A stretch of DNA of 64,000 nt from AP-15 sp963788085 (GCA_963788085.1 CAWBFS010000007.1:186001-250000), one strand, 5' to 3'. Shown: positions 34,886 through 44,931, numbered from the stretch's first letter. The notes: a model not told the origin generated them from the sequence alone. Numbers and translations: made by a program.

Positions 34886-36497
34886 GGCATCGGTGTTGCG
34901 GATCCGGCCCGGCTCCCGGGTCGATAGTCCACTCTGCCGCCTGGCGCATCGGCTCGCCGTCACATCCGGCTGGCGCCGTTACGGGCTCGCCTTTTTGCTC
35001 GGTATCTGCGCTACCGCGACGCTGCCGCCGGTCGATTTGACGCCGCTGCTGCTGGTGGCTTTTGCCGGCCTCTTGTGGCTCGACGACGGAAGCACCGGTC
35101 CGTGGGCGTCCTTCCGCTTGGGTTACGCTTTTGGTTTCGGGTTCTTTGTCAGCGGCCTCTATTGGATCGCTGCCGCGCTGTTTGTCGATATAGCCAGTTT
35201 CTGGTGGCTGGTGCCGATCGCCGCTGCCGGGCTCCCGGCAGCGTTCGCGCTCTATGTCGGATCGGCACTGTTGGCAACCAATCTCGCGGTCAGGCATCTG
35301 CGGTTGCGGGGCGCGGCTCGCATATTCGCCTTTGCCGTTGCATGGTCTGTAGCCGAATGGGTGCGCGGGCACGCCTTCACGGGACTTCCATGGAATCTGA
35401 TCGGCTATGCCTGGTCGGGCGGATTTCCCGGGGCGATTCTGATGCTGCAGAGCGTCGCCGCGATCGGCATTTACGGGTTGAGCTTCCTGACGGTACTCGC
35501 CGCCTCGCTGCCCGCCCTCCTCGGAACAACTTCGCTGAACCCGCTTTCGCGTAGCCGGCGCCTCGCCCCGACGATTGCAGCGGCCCTCTTGATTGTTGTA
35601 CCGAGCCTGCTGGGCACGCTTCGGCTGGCGACCACACCTACTGTTGAGACCGGATATATTCTGCGCATCGTCCAGCCGTCGATCCCGCAAACGATGAAGT
35701 GGGAGCCGGCCGCCGCGCAACGCAATTTCCGCCTCCTCCTCGACCTCAGCAGCGCCCCGGGGACGCGGAAGCTCGCCGCCGTGGTGTGGCCGGAGGCGGC
35801 CACCCCGTTTCTGCTTGAGCGCGATGCGTACCATCGGCAGGAGATCGCCGCCGTCGCCTCGGGTCGCGGCTATGTCATTACCGGCGCGGTGCGGACAAAC
35901 CCTCCGCCGAGCCCCGTCGCGCAGGTCTGGAACAGCATGGCGGCGGTGGACGGCAATGGTGAGATCGTCGCTCACTATGACAAAGCGCACCTGGTTCCGT
36001 TCGGCGAGTACGTACCGCTCCGCGAGATATTGCCTCTGCAGAAGATTACGCCCGGAAACCTCGACTACACCGCCGGGCCCGGGCCGAGAACGGTAGACTT
36101 GCCAGGGCTTCCCCCCTTCGCCCCGCTGATTTGCTATGAGATCATATTTCCGGGAGCAATCGTCGACGAACACGACCGCCCGGCGTGGATACTGAATATC
36201 ACGAACGACGCCTGGTACGGACGTACCTCCGGTCCTTATCAGCATTTTGCGATCGCCCGGACCCGCGCGGTGGAAGAAGGACTGCCGCTGGTAAGGGTCG
36301 CGAACAACGGCGTTAGCGGGATCGTCGACGAGGCGGGCCGTGTCGTCGCGCGGATCGATTTGGATACCGTTGGTTATGCCGATCTCCCGCTGCCCGCGGC
36401 CACGTCGGCGCCGACGCTCTATGCCCGCGGCGGAGATTGGATATTGCTCGCGCTGTTGTGCCTCGGCCTTCTTCCGGTTGCTTTTCGGCTGCGTTGA
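34878..36497 (+). CDS. lnt: Apolipoprotein N-acyltransferase Lnt
   Basis: Lnt adds the third acyl chain to outer-membrane lipoproteins in the inner membrane. From the GTG at 34878 it has 539 residues. About six N-terminal transmembrane helices come first, starting YGLAFLLGICATATLPPVDL. The C-terminal nitrilase-like domain has the catalytic Glu in VWPEAATPFLLE, Lys in YDKAHLVPFGEYVPL and Cys in PLICYEIIFP. A final hydrophobic helix closes the protein. A longer ORF start at 34662 overlaps most of the CorC domain and is not family-like. It is the last of the miaB-lnt overlapping run. Confidence 0.94.
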   Translation: MPEASVLRIRPGSRVDSPLCRLAHRLAVTSGWRRYGLAFLLGICATATLPPVDLTPLLLVAFAGLLWLDDGSTGPWASFRLGYAFGFGFFVSGLYWIAAALFVDIASFWWLVPIAAAGLPAAFALYVGSALLATNLAVRHLRLRGAARIFAFAVAWSVAEWVRGHAFTGLPWNLIGYAWSGGFPGAILMLQSVAAIGIYGLSFLTVLAASLPALLGTTSLNPLSRSRRLAPTIAAALLIVVPSLLGTLRLATTPTVETGYILRIVQPSIPQTMKWEPAAAQRNFRLLLDLSSAPGTRKLAAVVWPEAATPFLLERDAYHRQEIAAVASGRGYVITGAVRTNPPPSPVAQVWNSMAAVDGNGEIVAHYDKAHLVPFGEYVPLREILPLQKITPGNLDYTAGPGPRTVDLPGLPPFAPLICYEIIFPGAIVDEHDRPAWILNITNDAWYGRTSGPYQHFAIARTRAVEEGLPLVRVANNGVSGIVDEAGRVVARIDLDTVGYADLPLPAATSAPTLYARGGDWILLALLCLGLLPVAFRLR

Positions 36498-36607
36498 CGG
36501 CTTCCCGGAAGCGCAACTCTTAGTCTCCCGTTAACACTCCTTGTTGACCGCCATCGATCGGGTGCCTTATCAAATCACTTCCGCTGCTTTGCGCTAGTGC
36601 TCCACCG

Positions 36608-37069
36608 ATGGCGATGCAACAACAGGCCCGGCGCCCGGGTCGCCGAAAAGGCGACAAGCCGAACCCGATCGATATCCATGTCGGCTCCCGCGTGCGGCTC
36701 CGCCGAAACATGCTCGGCCTCAGCCAAGAAAAGCTTGGAGAGGCGATCGGATTGACCTTTCAACAGGTCCAGAAATACGAGCGAGGCGCCAACCGGATCG
36801 GCGCCAGCCGGTTGCATGATCTCAGCCGCGTGCTGGACGTTCCGGTCTCGTTCTTCTTCGACGACATGGACCCGGTGCGCGCGCCGGCGATCCCGGCAGG
36901 GTTTGCCGAGCCTGCAGCCGAAGCGTTCGACTCCGACCCGTTGCGCCGGCGTGAGACGGTCGAACTGGTCAGCGCCTACTACCGGATCGACGACCCGGCT
37001 CTACGCCGCCGCCTGTTCGATCTCGCCAGGGCTCTGGCCGGCGGCGCCGAACGCGTCTCGGCGAATTAA
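36608..37069 (+). CDS. XRE-family helix-turn-helix regulator
   Basis: This small DNA-binding regulator has 153 residues. A classic HTH_XRE domain lies at about residues 22-78: VGSRVRLRRNMLGLSQEKLG then IGLTFQQVQKYERGANRIGA. The C-terminal half (LRRRETVELVSAYYRIDDPA) has the short helical region seen in the conserved alphaproteobacterial regulator that regularly lies between lnt and metK. Its targets are unknown; the conserved location suggests possible control of metK or the neighbouring operon, which is inference. It is intact. Confidence 0.88.
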   Translation: MAMQQQARRPGRRKGDKPNPIDIHVGSRVRLRRNMLGLSQEKLGEAIGLTFQQVQKYERGANRIGASRLHDLSRVLDVPVSFFFDDMDPVRAPAIPAGFAEPAAEAFDSDPLRRRETVELVSAYYRIDDPALRRRLFDLARALAGGAERVSAN

Positions 37070-37187
37070 CGCTTCTGCCCGGCCCGGTGGGCCGAGCCGA
37101 AAATCGGGCTTGACGCCCAACAAGCAAGATTGCATCAACGCCAAAGTGCTACCCTCCATTTTTGATGCTTTTGGGAAAGGCAGTCCT

Positions 37188-38348
37188 TTGGCCAACCGGG
37201 ATTACGTGTTTACGAGCGAATCGGTGTCGGAGGGGCATCCCGACAAAATTTGCGACCGCATTTCCGACGCGATCGTCGATACTTATCTGGCGGCCGAACC
37301 GGAGGCTCGCTGTGGTGTCGAGACCCTGGTCACGACCAATCGCGTGGTGCTCGCCGGAGAAGTCCGCGGTCCGGCCGCGATCACCGACGAGAAGCTGATC
37401 GAGGTGGCGCGGGATGCGATACGCGAGATCGGCTACGAGCAGGAGAATTTTCATTGGCGATCGGCGGCGATCAAATGTCTGATCCACGGCCAGTCGTCGG
37501 ACATAGCGCAAGGGGTCGACGCATCGGGCAACAAGGACGAGGGCGCCGGCGATCAAGGCATGATGTTTGGCTATGCTTGCAGCGAGACGCCGGAATTCAT
37601 GCCCGCGCCAATCTTTTACGCGCATTCGATCCTATACTCCCTGTCCGAGGCGCGGCATGCAGGGGAAACGCCGCTTCTCGGCCCCGATGCAAAAAGCCAA
37701 GTGACGTTGCAATACGTCGAAGGCAAGCCGGTACGGGCGGCGAAAATCGTCGTGTCGATTCAACATTCCGAGCGGATCGACACGGACGAAGTGCGCGAGA
37801 TCGTCCGCCCTTACGTCGTCACGACCCTGCCCCAGGGCTGGATGTGCGAGGAAGAGAATTTTCTCGTCAACCCGACCGGCCGCTTTGTGATCGGCGGCCC
37901 GGATGGAGATGCCGGGGTTACCGGCCGTAAGATCATCGTCGACACCTATGGCGGCGCCGCGCCGCACGGGGGCGGCGCATTCTCCGGCAAGGACCCGACC
38001 AAGGTCGACCGCTCGGCTGCATACGCCGCACGCTATCTCGCCAAGAACGTCGTCGCAGCGGGATTGGCCGAACGTTGCACGATCCAGATCGCCTATGCGA
38101 TCGGCGTCGCCAAGCCGCTGTCGTTCTATGTCGACAGCGCGGGTACGGCCGACGAGCAACGACTTGCCGCCGTGCTCCAGGAGATGGTGGATCTGTCACC
38201 GCGGGGTATCCGCACGCATCTCGGTCTGAACAAGCCGATTTACCGGCGCACCGCCGCCTACGGCCATTTCGGCCGCCGGCCCGACCCCGATGGCGGTTTT
38301 TCGTGGGAGAGGCTGGACCTGGTGGACGAGCTGCGGCGCGCCTTCTGA
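37188..38348 (+). CDS. metK: S-adenosylmethionine synthetase
   Basis: MetK makes SAM from methionine and ATP. Starting at the TTG at 37188 (MANRDYVFTSESVSEGHPDK) it has 386 residues, normal for the family. The ATP/metal motif is SVSEGHPDKICDRISDAIVD, and the P-loop-like GGGAFSGKDPTKVDRSAAY is present. GNKDEGAGDQGMMFGYAC forms the active-site loop. No ATG fits: the nearest in-frame alternative is a GTG at 37146, adding 14 residues. About 118 bp separate it from the XRE gene; I looked for but could not confirm a SAM riboswitch there. The stop region overlaps the trmB reading frame. Confidence 0.95.
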   Translation: MANRDYVFTSESVSEGHPDKICDRISDAIVDTYLAAEPEARCGVETLVTTNRVVLAGEVRGPAAITDEKLIEVARDAIREIGYEQENFHWRSAAIKCLIHGQSSDIAQGVDASGNKDEGAGDQGMMFGYACSETPEFMPAPIFYAHSILYSLSEARHAGETPLLGPDAKSQVTLQYVEGKPVRAAKIVVSIQHSERIDTDEVREIVRPYVVTTLPQGWMCEEENFLVNPTGRFVIGGPDGDAGVTGRKIIVDTYGGAAPHGGGAFSGKDPTKVDRSAAYAARYLAKNVVAAGLAERCTIQIAYAIGVAKPLSFYVDSAGTADEQRLAAVLQEMVDLSPRGIRTHLGLNKPIYRRTAAYGHFGRRPDPDGGFSWERLDLVDELRRAF

Positions 38349-39067
38349 GCATACCGGGCTGCGAGCCGGAGCGGCGTCCTCAGGTCTTCGGCCGCCGTCG
38401 CGGGCGGCCACTGCGTCCCGGACAAAAGGCCCTCTTCGACGACTTGCTGCCGCGGCTCGCGATAAATCTTCCGGCATCGGGTCATCTCGACATCGCAGCG
38501 CTCTTCGGTAATGCACGGTCCTCGGTTTGGCTCGAGATCGGTTTCGGCGGTGGCGAGCATCTCGCGCAACTGGCCGAGCAGCATCCGCAAACCGGGTTTA
38601 TCGGCTGCGAAGTATTCGAGAACGGGATAGTCAAGCTGCTTGCGCAGATCGAGCGGCGGCGGCTCGATAATATTCGGATCTTTACCGATGACGCGCGATT
38701 GATGATCGCGGCGCTTGCGCCGGCCTCGGTCGGTCGCGTGTTCATCCTGTTTCCGGATCCTTGGCCAAAACGCCGGCAGCACAAACGCCGGATCGTGTCG
38801 CGCGCAACCCTCGACGCCATGGCCGAAATCATGACCGACGATGGCGAGTTGCGCATTGCGACCGACGATGCCGACTATCTCTGCTGGATTCTCGAATGCA
38901 TTACCGCTCACCCCGCCTTCGAATGGCTCGCTCGCCGTCCCGGCGACTGGCGCGAGCGCCCGCCCGATTGGCCGCCGACCCGATACGAGGCGAAGGCGCG
39001 TGCCGCCGGCCGCTCCCCTGCCTTTCTTCGAATAGCACGCCGGCCACGGGCTACAATCGCAAATTGA
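38345..39067 (+). CDS. trmB: tRNA (guanine-N7)-methyltransferase TrmB
   Basis: TrmB makes m7G46 in the tRNA variable loop. The protein has about 240 residues. The SAM-binding motif is WLEIGFGGGEHLAQLAEQHP, and further landmarks are FIGCEVFENGIVKLL, RVFILFPDPWPKRRQHKRR and ELRIATDDADYLCWIL, ending in WPPTRYEAKARAAGR. No ATG, GTG or TTG lies where the protein should begin. I place the start at the CTG overlapping the metK stop; the family sequence begins soon after, at RPQVFGRRRGRPLR. An indel near the start is an alternative explanation. In relatives rimP follows directly; here 7.4 kb of mobile sequence intervenes. Confidence 0.9.
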   Translation: MSIPGCEPERRPQVFGRRRGRPLRPGQKALFDDLLPRLAINLPASGHLDIAALFGNARSSVWLEIGFGGGEHLAQLAEQHPQTGFIGCEVFENGIVKLLAQIERRRLDNIRIFTDDARLMIAALAPASVGRVFILFPDPWPKRRQHKRRIVSRATLDAMAEIMTDDGELRIATDDADYLCWILECITAHPAFEWLARRPGDWRERPPDWPPTRYEAKARAAGRSPAFLRIARRPRATIAN

Positions 39068-39211
39068 GTCAATCGTTACGCATCGCTGTATCTGCAGCAA
39101 ATCTACAGCCAAATCTCTCCTAAAAGCTGAAATCGCGGTGTGCACAAGGATCTTCTATCCACTGCGGTTTCGGATCAGCTTGGGTACCATGCCAATATGG
39201 CTAATTTCAGG

Positions 39212-40170
39212 TCATTGAGACTGTAAGCTCAGCGCGACCTTGCGGAAGCGGTCGAGCGCGGCTTCCAGGTTCTCGACGATCTCGGCGGCGATCTCGTCGG
39301 GCGGCGGCAGCAAGTCGGGATCATCGAGCGTGTCCTCCTTAAGTCATCGCGAACGATCCGGTAGCTCTGCTTTTTTGCCGAAGGGTGGGTTGGTCAGCAC
39401 CACATCGTACGTCCTCCCACCGCGGCCGAGCAGCGCGTCGCGCGCCTCGACCGGGCTCTCGCGGCCGGCAATGTCATGCAGGTAGAGGTTCATCGCGCAC
39501 AGCCGCACAACCTCGGGCACGATGTCGACACCCGAGAACCGCAACCGCATAGCGGTATAGACTTCGGCATTGCGCGCCAGCGGTTTCTTGCGCTCGTGCT
39601 CCCAAGCCCCGAGGAGGAAGCCGCCGGTGCCGCAAGCAGGGTCGTGGATCGTCTCCCGTGGCTCGGGATCAACCACGGTCACCATCGCGTCGATCAGGGC
39701 GCGCGGCGTAAAGTATTGTCCCGCACCCGATTTGACCTCCTGCGCATTGCGTTCGAGCAGGCCCTCATAGATCAAGCCTTTGACCTCGACGCCGCGCCCG
39801 AGCCAGATCTCGCCGCCGATCAGGCCGACGAGACGCGCAGCTTGGCCGGATCTTGGATCTCGTTCTGGGCCTTCAGAAAGATCGTGCCGACAATGCCGGA
39901 AAGGCGCGACAGCTTGTCGAGGATCCCCGAATACCACCGCGTCAGCTCCTCACCCTGCAGGTCGCGCAAGACCGGCCAGCGGCACTCCTCGGGGATCGCC
40001 GAGTCCTCGCCCTTGATGAGGCCCGAGGCGACCAGCCCTGCCCGCTCCTCGTCCATCTTGAGGAACAAGAGGTAGGAGATCTGCGAGATATAGGCCTGAT
40101 ATGGCACGCCCTGATCCCGCAAGACGTGAGCGTAGTTCCAGACCTTTTGCACGAGAGCGGTTTCGTCCAT
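39212..40170 (-). pseudogene. hsdM: Type I restriction-modification methylase HsdM, internally deleted
   Basis: This is a remnant of an N6-adenine methylase subunit. The N-terminus from the ATG at 40170 (VQKVWNYAHVLRDQGVPYQA) matches HsdM_N. A one-base shift near 39828-39836 is followed by RLVGLIGGEIW and the methylase core, with SGAGQYFTPRALIDAM, DPACGTGGFLLGA (SAM site) and the catalytic VLTNPPFGKK. Right after AELPD the gene breaks. The sequence then resumes in another frame as LKEDTLDDPDLLPPPDEIAA and EALDRFRKVALSLQSQ, which is the normal HsdM C-terminus, ending at 39212. So the central target-domain region is deleted and both ends are kept. No hsdS or hsdR is present. It cannot be functional. 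Confidence 0.82.
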
Positions 40171-40194
40171 GCCGTGATCCTAGGTACGAAAGTT

Positions 40195-40232
40195 TCGTCG
40201 TCCCCGCGAAAGCGGGGACCAGGGGCGGCGCT
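40195..40232. repeat. Short palindromic repeat element
   Basis: The sequence CGTCCCCGCGAAAGCGGGGA (40200-40219) forms a CCCCGC/GCGGGG hairpin with a GAAA loop, followed by CCAGGGG. It matches half of the larger repeat at 41881-41956. It sits between the hsdM remnant and the ISNCY-type gene. Confidence 0.65.
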
Positions 40233-40309
40233 AGCTACCTCTGTGAGCTCAACCATGTCGCTGCTGCGGCCGGTACAGCGCCGCGACGCGACGCGCAAAG
40301 AAAAACCTC

Positions 40310-41720
40310 ATGATCCAGACGCGGCGGGCGCAGCGCACCTTTGGTGAACGGTTGATTGCCGAGGAGGTCAAGGATCTGCACGAAGAGTGGATGAAGCACG
40401 CCGATCAGGTGCTGGGCGACAAGGAGATCGTGGCGGCGATCTACGAGGCCCTGGCCAAACGGCATCGCAGAGCCGCACCCGCGGCCGCCGGGCACCCCGG
40501 CCGAGGTGGTGCTGCGTTTGCTGGTGCTCAAGCACATGCGCACTGGAGTTACGGCGTGCTGGAACGGGAAGTGAGAGCCAATCTGGTGTATCGCGACTTC
40601 ACCGGGGTGGGCGGCACCAAGATGCCCGACGCCAAGACCATGGGTCGGTGGGGCGTCGCCGTAGGGCCGGTGGTCGTCATACAGATCCATGAACGGATCG
40701 TGCAGATTGCGCGCGACCATCGGGTGGCGCCAGGCCGGCGGATGCGCGTCGACACCACGGTGGTCGAGACCAACATTCACTACCCCACCGACAGCAGCCT
40801 GTTGGGCGACGGGGTGCGGGTGCTGACCCGCACGATGAAGAAGATCACCGGGATCGCTGGGGCGGCCGGCACTCAACTGCGCGATCGCAGCCGCAGCGTC
40901 AAATGGCGGGTGTTGGAGATCGCGCGGGCGGCCCGCGCCAAAGGTCGACAAAGCGGCGAGAAGCTGGCGCAGGTTTACCGCAGATTACTGGAGGCAACCG
41001 GCCGGGTGGTGGGACAGGCAAAACGCTTCGCCACGGAGATCGGCGACGGCGTCAAGCGGGCGGCTGACACCCGGCGGCAGGTCATGCTGGAGGGGCTGCG
41101 TCGAGAGCTGGAAAGCATGGTGCCGCGCGTGCGGCAGGTGATGCGCCAGACCAATGCGCGCGTCTTCGCCGGCGACACCCATGCCGAGAGACAAGATTGT
41201 CAGCCTGTTCGAGCCGTCCACTGAAGTTATTCGTAAGGCAAGGCCGGCAAGCTCACTGAATTCGGCAAAATGGTCAAATTGCAGGAGGCGGAGAACCAGA
41301 TCGTCGTCGCCTACGAAGTCTACGATCGGCGGCCCAGCGATCGGACCTGCTGCTTGCCGCGATCGAAACGCATCAAGCAACGCTGGGCTGCACGCCGCAC
41401 CTGGTGGCGGCGGATGCCGGCTTCTACTGGGCCAAGAACGAGGCGGCCGCGAAAGCCAAGGGCGTCAAGCGCGTCTGCATCCCCAACCGCTCCACGAAGA
41501 GCCCTGAGCGCAAACGCGAGCAAAAGAAGCGTTGGTTCCGCAACGGCCAGAAATGGCGGACGGCTGCGAGGGTCGCATCAGCGTGGTCAAACGACGGCAT
41601 GGACTTCATCGCAGCCGGTACAAGGGGGATGCCGGAATCAAGCGCTGGGTCGGCCTCGGGGTGATTGCCGACAACCTGGTCAACATCAGCCGCGCCATGG
41701 CCAATCAGCCCAGCGGGTAA
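40310..41720 (+). pseudogene. ISNCY-type transposase, multiple frameshifts
   Basis: This is a transposase gene of the large ISNCY group found in many proteobacteria. It begins MIQTRRAQRTFGERLIAEEV and reads on with KHADQVLGDKEIVAAIYEAL. A two-indel segment at about 40460-40545 has the correct sequence in another frame. The conserved core follows: RVDTTVVETNIHYPTDSSLL and GDGVRVLTRTMKKITGIAGA. After GDTHAE the frame breaks near 41180; homology continues in other frames as KIVSLFEPSTEVIRK, LVAADAGFYWAKNEAAAKAK, ISVVKRRHGLHRSR and WVGLGVIADNLVNISRAMAN, ending at 41720. At least four shifts make it non-functional as read. The family name is from memory; terminal inverted repeats were not located. 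Confidence 0.78.
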
Positions 41721-41868
41721 TCCCAATCCCAATCCCGACTCACTTCACACCTTGCCGGCGGCGACCTGCCGGCGGGTCCGCGCGCCTAGCTCTATCGCAC
41801 GGTCGTCCGAAAACGGCTTTTTGCGCCGGAAAGTAGCTAGAGCCAAACTCGACAGGAAATGCACGCAA

Positions 41869-43139
41869 TCACTCACCGCCAACCCTCGCGAAAGCGGGGG
41901 TCCAGGGACAACCGCTGCGGCCTGTGGCCTGAATTCCCACCTTCGCGGGAATGACGAGGATAGTCGATTCATTCTCGGTCAGCCTCTTATAGGGTCTCCA
42001 AAGTTTCTGGACACGAGCGAGCCTTTTACCACCAGGCCACGGTTCGAAAGCGCGGCACCTACTGAGCGGGCGAATCGCAGCCCAGGCGACGGCGCAGAGC
42101 GAGCGGATCAGGGCGTGATCTGCGGCAAACCGGTTCCAGGCCATCTCGCAGGCATCCATGATGTCCGCCAGGCTGGGAAACACCGAATTGGCCAGCCAAT
42201 GGCTGCGCAGATAGTGCCAAATCCGCTCGACCGGGTTGAGCTCCGGGCTGTAAGGCGGCAGCTCCAACAAGGTGATATTGCCGGGCACCGCGAGACCTTG
42301 GCTCCTGTGCCAGCCGGCACCATCCAGGATCACCACGGCATGCGCATCGGCGGCGACTTGGCTGCTGATCTCGCTGAGGTGATGGTTCATCGCAACGGTG
42401 TTGCAGATCGGCATGATCAGCGCCGCCGCTTTACCCTGCGACGGGCAGACCGCACCAAACACATAGGCCGAGGCAAAGCCGAGGTCCTTTGGTGCCGCCG
42501 GCCGACTGCCGGTTTGCCCCCACACCCGGGTCAAGCTGTTCTTCTGGCCGATGCGCGCCTCGTCCTGAAACGATACCTCGACTTGCGTACCGCGTGCTTG
42601 CGCTGCGCGGACTGGTTCTAATTGCAATCCAAGAGTTGCGAAAACTCCGCTTGCGCCGTCGCATCGGCCTGCGGGTGGCGCGGCCGCGGCGCCAACCAAC
42701 TCAACTTCATCCGATGCAGCAGCCGGTAGGTGCTCGACAGACTGCAATCAATCTCAAACTCCTCTCTCAATATGCGTTGTGCGTCGACCCCACGAAACGC
42801 CACCACCCCGTCCCGCTCCAGCTCGGCGCCAGCGACAATCCGTTCCTTGAGCCGCGCGCTCGTCACCGCGTCGACCCGTGGCTGTCGACCCGGGCGCGGC
42901 CGGTCACGCAATCCCGCAATGCCTTCTTCTTCATAGCGGTTATGCCATTCGTAAGCCGCCGACCGGCTCAGCCCAGCCAGCCGCGCCGCTTCCTCATGCT
43001 CCATCCCCTCCAGCATGTTCGCGATCATCAGAACCCGCTGGCACACACGACCGCTCTGACCTCGTGCCAAGCGCCGCAGCTCGGCCGCCCCCGGTTCGCT
43101 GCGAAAGAAGTATACCGCCATCGTCCATCCCCCAAACAT
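41869..43139 (-). mobile_element. IS630-family transposase in two frames
   Basis: This is an IS630/Tc1-mariner type transposase. The upstream frame (43139-42618) holds the helix-turn-helix domain: MLEGMEHEEAARLAGLSRSA, then GIAGLRDRPRPGRQP, ending in a stop at 42618. The downstream frame (from about 42640 to 41869) holds the DDE domain, with first Asp in VEVSFQDEARIGQ, second Asp in VVILDGAGWHRSQG and Glu in ELPPYSPELNPVERIWHYL. All three catalytic residues are present. The two frames meet at about 42640. The break could be a programmed frameshift, known in some IS630 elements, or damage; the local sequence GGAGTTTTCG is only weakly slippery. The C-terminus runs into the repeat at 41881-41956. 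Element ends and the TA target duplication were not resolved. Confidence 0.82.
41881..41956. repeat. Dispersed palindromic repeat (GCGAAAGCGGGGGTCC...TTCGCGGGAATGAC type)
   Basis: The left part CCTCGCGAAAGCGGGGGTCC and the right part TTCCCACCTTCGCGGGAATG form two hairpins about 30 bp apart, a common intergenic repeat family in proteobacteria. In translation it gives the familiar VIPAKxGIQ peptide. It overlaps the 3' end of the IS630-type reading frame. Confidence 0.75.
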
Positions 43140-43248
43140 GGTACGCTTGCCTAATCACTCTACCACATCTTGGGATCATCGGAAGCCGGTATTGATTTTA
43201 GCCCCGAGAATCGTAGACAAAAAGAGTTCGACAATCGCGAGGCTAGGG

Positions 43249-44867
43249 TCAAGCGGCCAGCAGATCGACGATCTGTTGGATGGCTTTGTCGGCGCGGTGA
43301 TAGGCGGCTTCGAGCCTGCTGGCGGGCTGGTGATGGGGGTTGGGGCGGTGATGGAAGCGGCTGTTGGCGAGCGGGCCGCAGAGCCGTTTGTGGAAGAGGA
43401 GAAAGAGCAGCGCAACCTGAACCCCCTTGGGGGTGAGACGGTAGGCGTAGCGGGAGCCGTCACGCTCGACCAGCGCGTGGCCCTTGAGCTTGCGCAGGTC
43501 GTAGCGGAGTTGGTTGAGGCTGTAAGCGCTGTCGGAGAGGTGGAAGGCGGTGAGAACGGCGTGGTGGATCTGCTTGGCCGTCCAGCCGCCGACGTGGCTG
43601 CCGCCATGGAGCAGCACTTCGAGCAGGCGGATGACGCGCCGGTCGTGGATCTTGATGCCGGGATAGCGGACCGCGCCAATAGTGATCGGCAGGGCGAGGC
43701 GCTGAAGCAGCGGGAAGTCGACATGGACGTTGAGCCACTGCGCCTGGAAACCGGCGAAGCGGGCGGTGATGGTTTGGAACCGCTCGCGGACGGCATGGAG
43801 ATGGTCCAGTCCCTTCTTGAGACGGAAGTCGGCGAGGTTGTTGGAGACCAGTTCGTTGCGCAGAAAGGTGGCGAACTTTTCGTACTGTTTGAGGAAGGCG
43901 TTCTTGAAGTAGGCGCGGAAGACGTGATGGCCGTGCTCGATGCGATCGATGACGGTGGCGAGCTTGCCGCGCATCCGGCGGTTCAGGCGGGTGCCGAAGA
44001 TCTCGGCGATCTTGTCGCCGGTCAGCCGCCACAGGCCGAGTTCGCAGCTGCGCTCGAACAGCTTATGGATGGGAAAGTTGCGCTTGAAGATGAAGTTGCG
44101 ACAATACTCGATCTGGGCGATCGCATAAAAGCGTGAGAGATTGAGCTGCTTGCGTTCCTTGGTGGAGAACTTCGGGCCCAGGATCACGGTCCAGTAGTCG
44201 AGCCGTGTACGGATGATTTGCGGGCTGAGTTTGTCGGCGGCGGCTTGCAGCGTCGGCGACGTCGTCGACGGCGAGGAAGGCGTTGTCGGTCTTGCGGAAG
44301 CCGATCTGCGCGCGCTTCAGCTCCTGCTCGATGAAGCTGTGCCCGTTGAGGTAGTAGGTGGTCTGGAACGGAAAGAACGAGGCGACCCGCATCACCATCG
44401 GGCCCAGGGTTTCGTCGCGGAGGTAGAAGTAGTAGTGCGTGAAGCGGCTGCCGTTGGCGGGCGAGAATGCGGTAATTTGGATCCTTGGTGGCGTATTTGG
44501 GGACGCTGATGCGAAAGCTCGGCCCCTGCTCCATGCTCTTGAAGATGAAGTAGACGCCGTAGGCGTCGTCCCTGGCCATGCGGCGTTGCCAGGGCAGGAC
44601 ATGGTCTTCCTTGCGCACGCCTTTCTCGGCCCATTCGATCGGCAGCCGATGATTGCGGGCGAAGGCTTCCACCCAGTTCTGGTAGTCGGCGGTGCGCTGG
44701 CTCAGGATCTCCTTGCCGACGACCGGTACGCCGACCACCTGACGGAAAAAATGCACGACCTGCTCGGGCCGCGAGAGCCCGCTGAGGTAACCGTAAATGA
44801 CAATGCGGTCGAAGCAGTGGTAGACGAAGGCCACCAGATCGCCGAACAGCTGGGTGAACAATTCCAT
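43249..44867 (-). CDS. Unrecognised protein with C-terminal winged helix, two frameshifts
   Basis: I do not recognise this family with certainty. The frame from the ATG at 44867 reads MELFTQLFGDLVAFVYHCFD, YGYLSGLSRPEQVVHFFRQV and GKEILSQRTADYQNWVEAFA. A shift near 44470 leads to HYYFYLRDETLGPMVMRVAS and PFQTTYYLNGHSFIEQELKR. A second near 44265 leads to LDYWTVILGPKFSTKERKQL, then QIEYCRNFIFKRNFPIHKLF. The last 100 residues look like a winged helix: LNQLRYDLRKLKGHALVERD and SRYAYRLTPKGVQVALLFLL. Overall it has about 540 codons and is rich in aromatic and basic residues, with no signal or membrane part. It lies among IS elements and is divergent from a small gene, so it may itself be mobile cargo or an unclassified mobile-element gene. 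No DDE or relaxase motif is evident. Confidence 0.6.
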
Positions 44868-44931
44868 GGCAATCCCCTCCAGGCCCGCTCGGGGTCGAAA
44901 ACCCATCAGGCGTGGACCAGGCAAGCGGATT

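Noticed and set aside
37070..37187. Possible SAM-sensing riboswitch upstream of metK
   Set aside because: A small GGGC/GCCC hairpin and some ATTGCA and AAAGTGCTA sequence are present, but I could not fit the SAM-II or SAM-SAH consensus fold. A covariance search would be needed.
36816..37187. MetK with a 124-residue N-terminal extension
   Set aside because: The extension is an out-of-frame translation of the XRE regulator gene.
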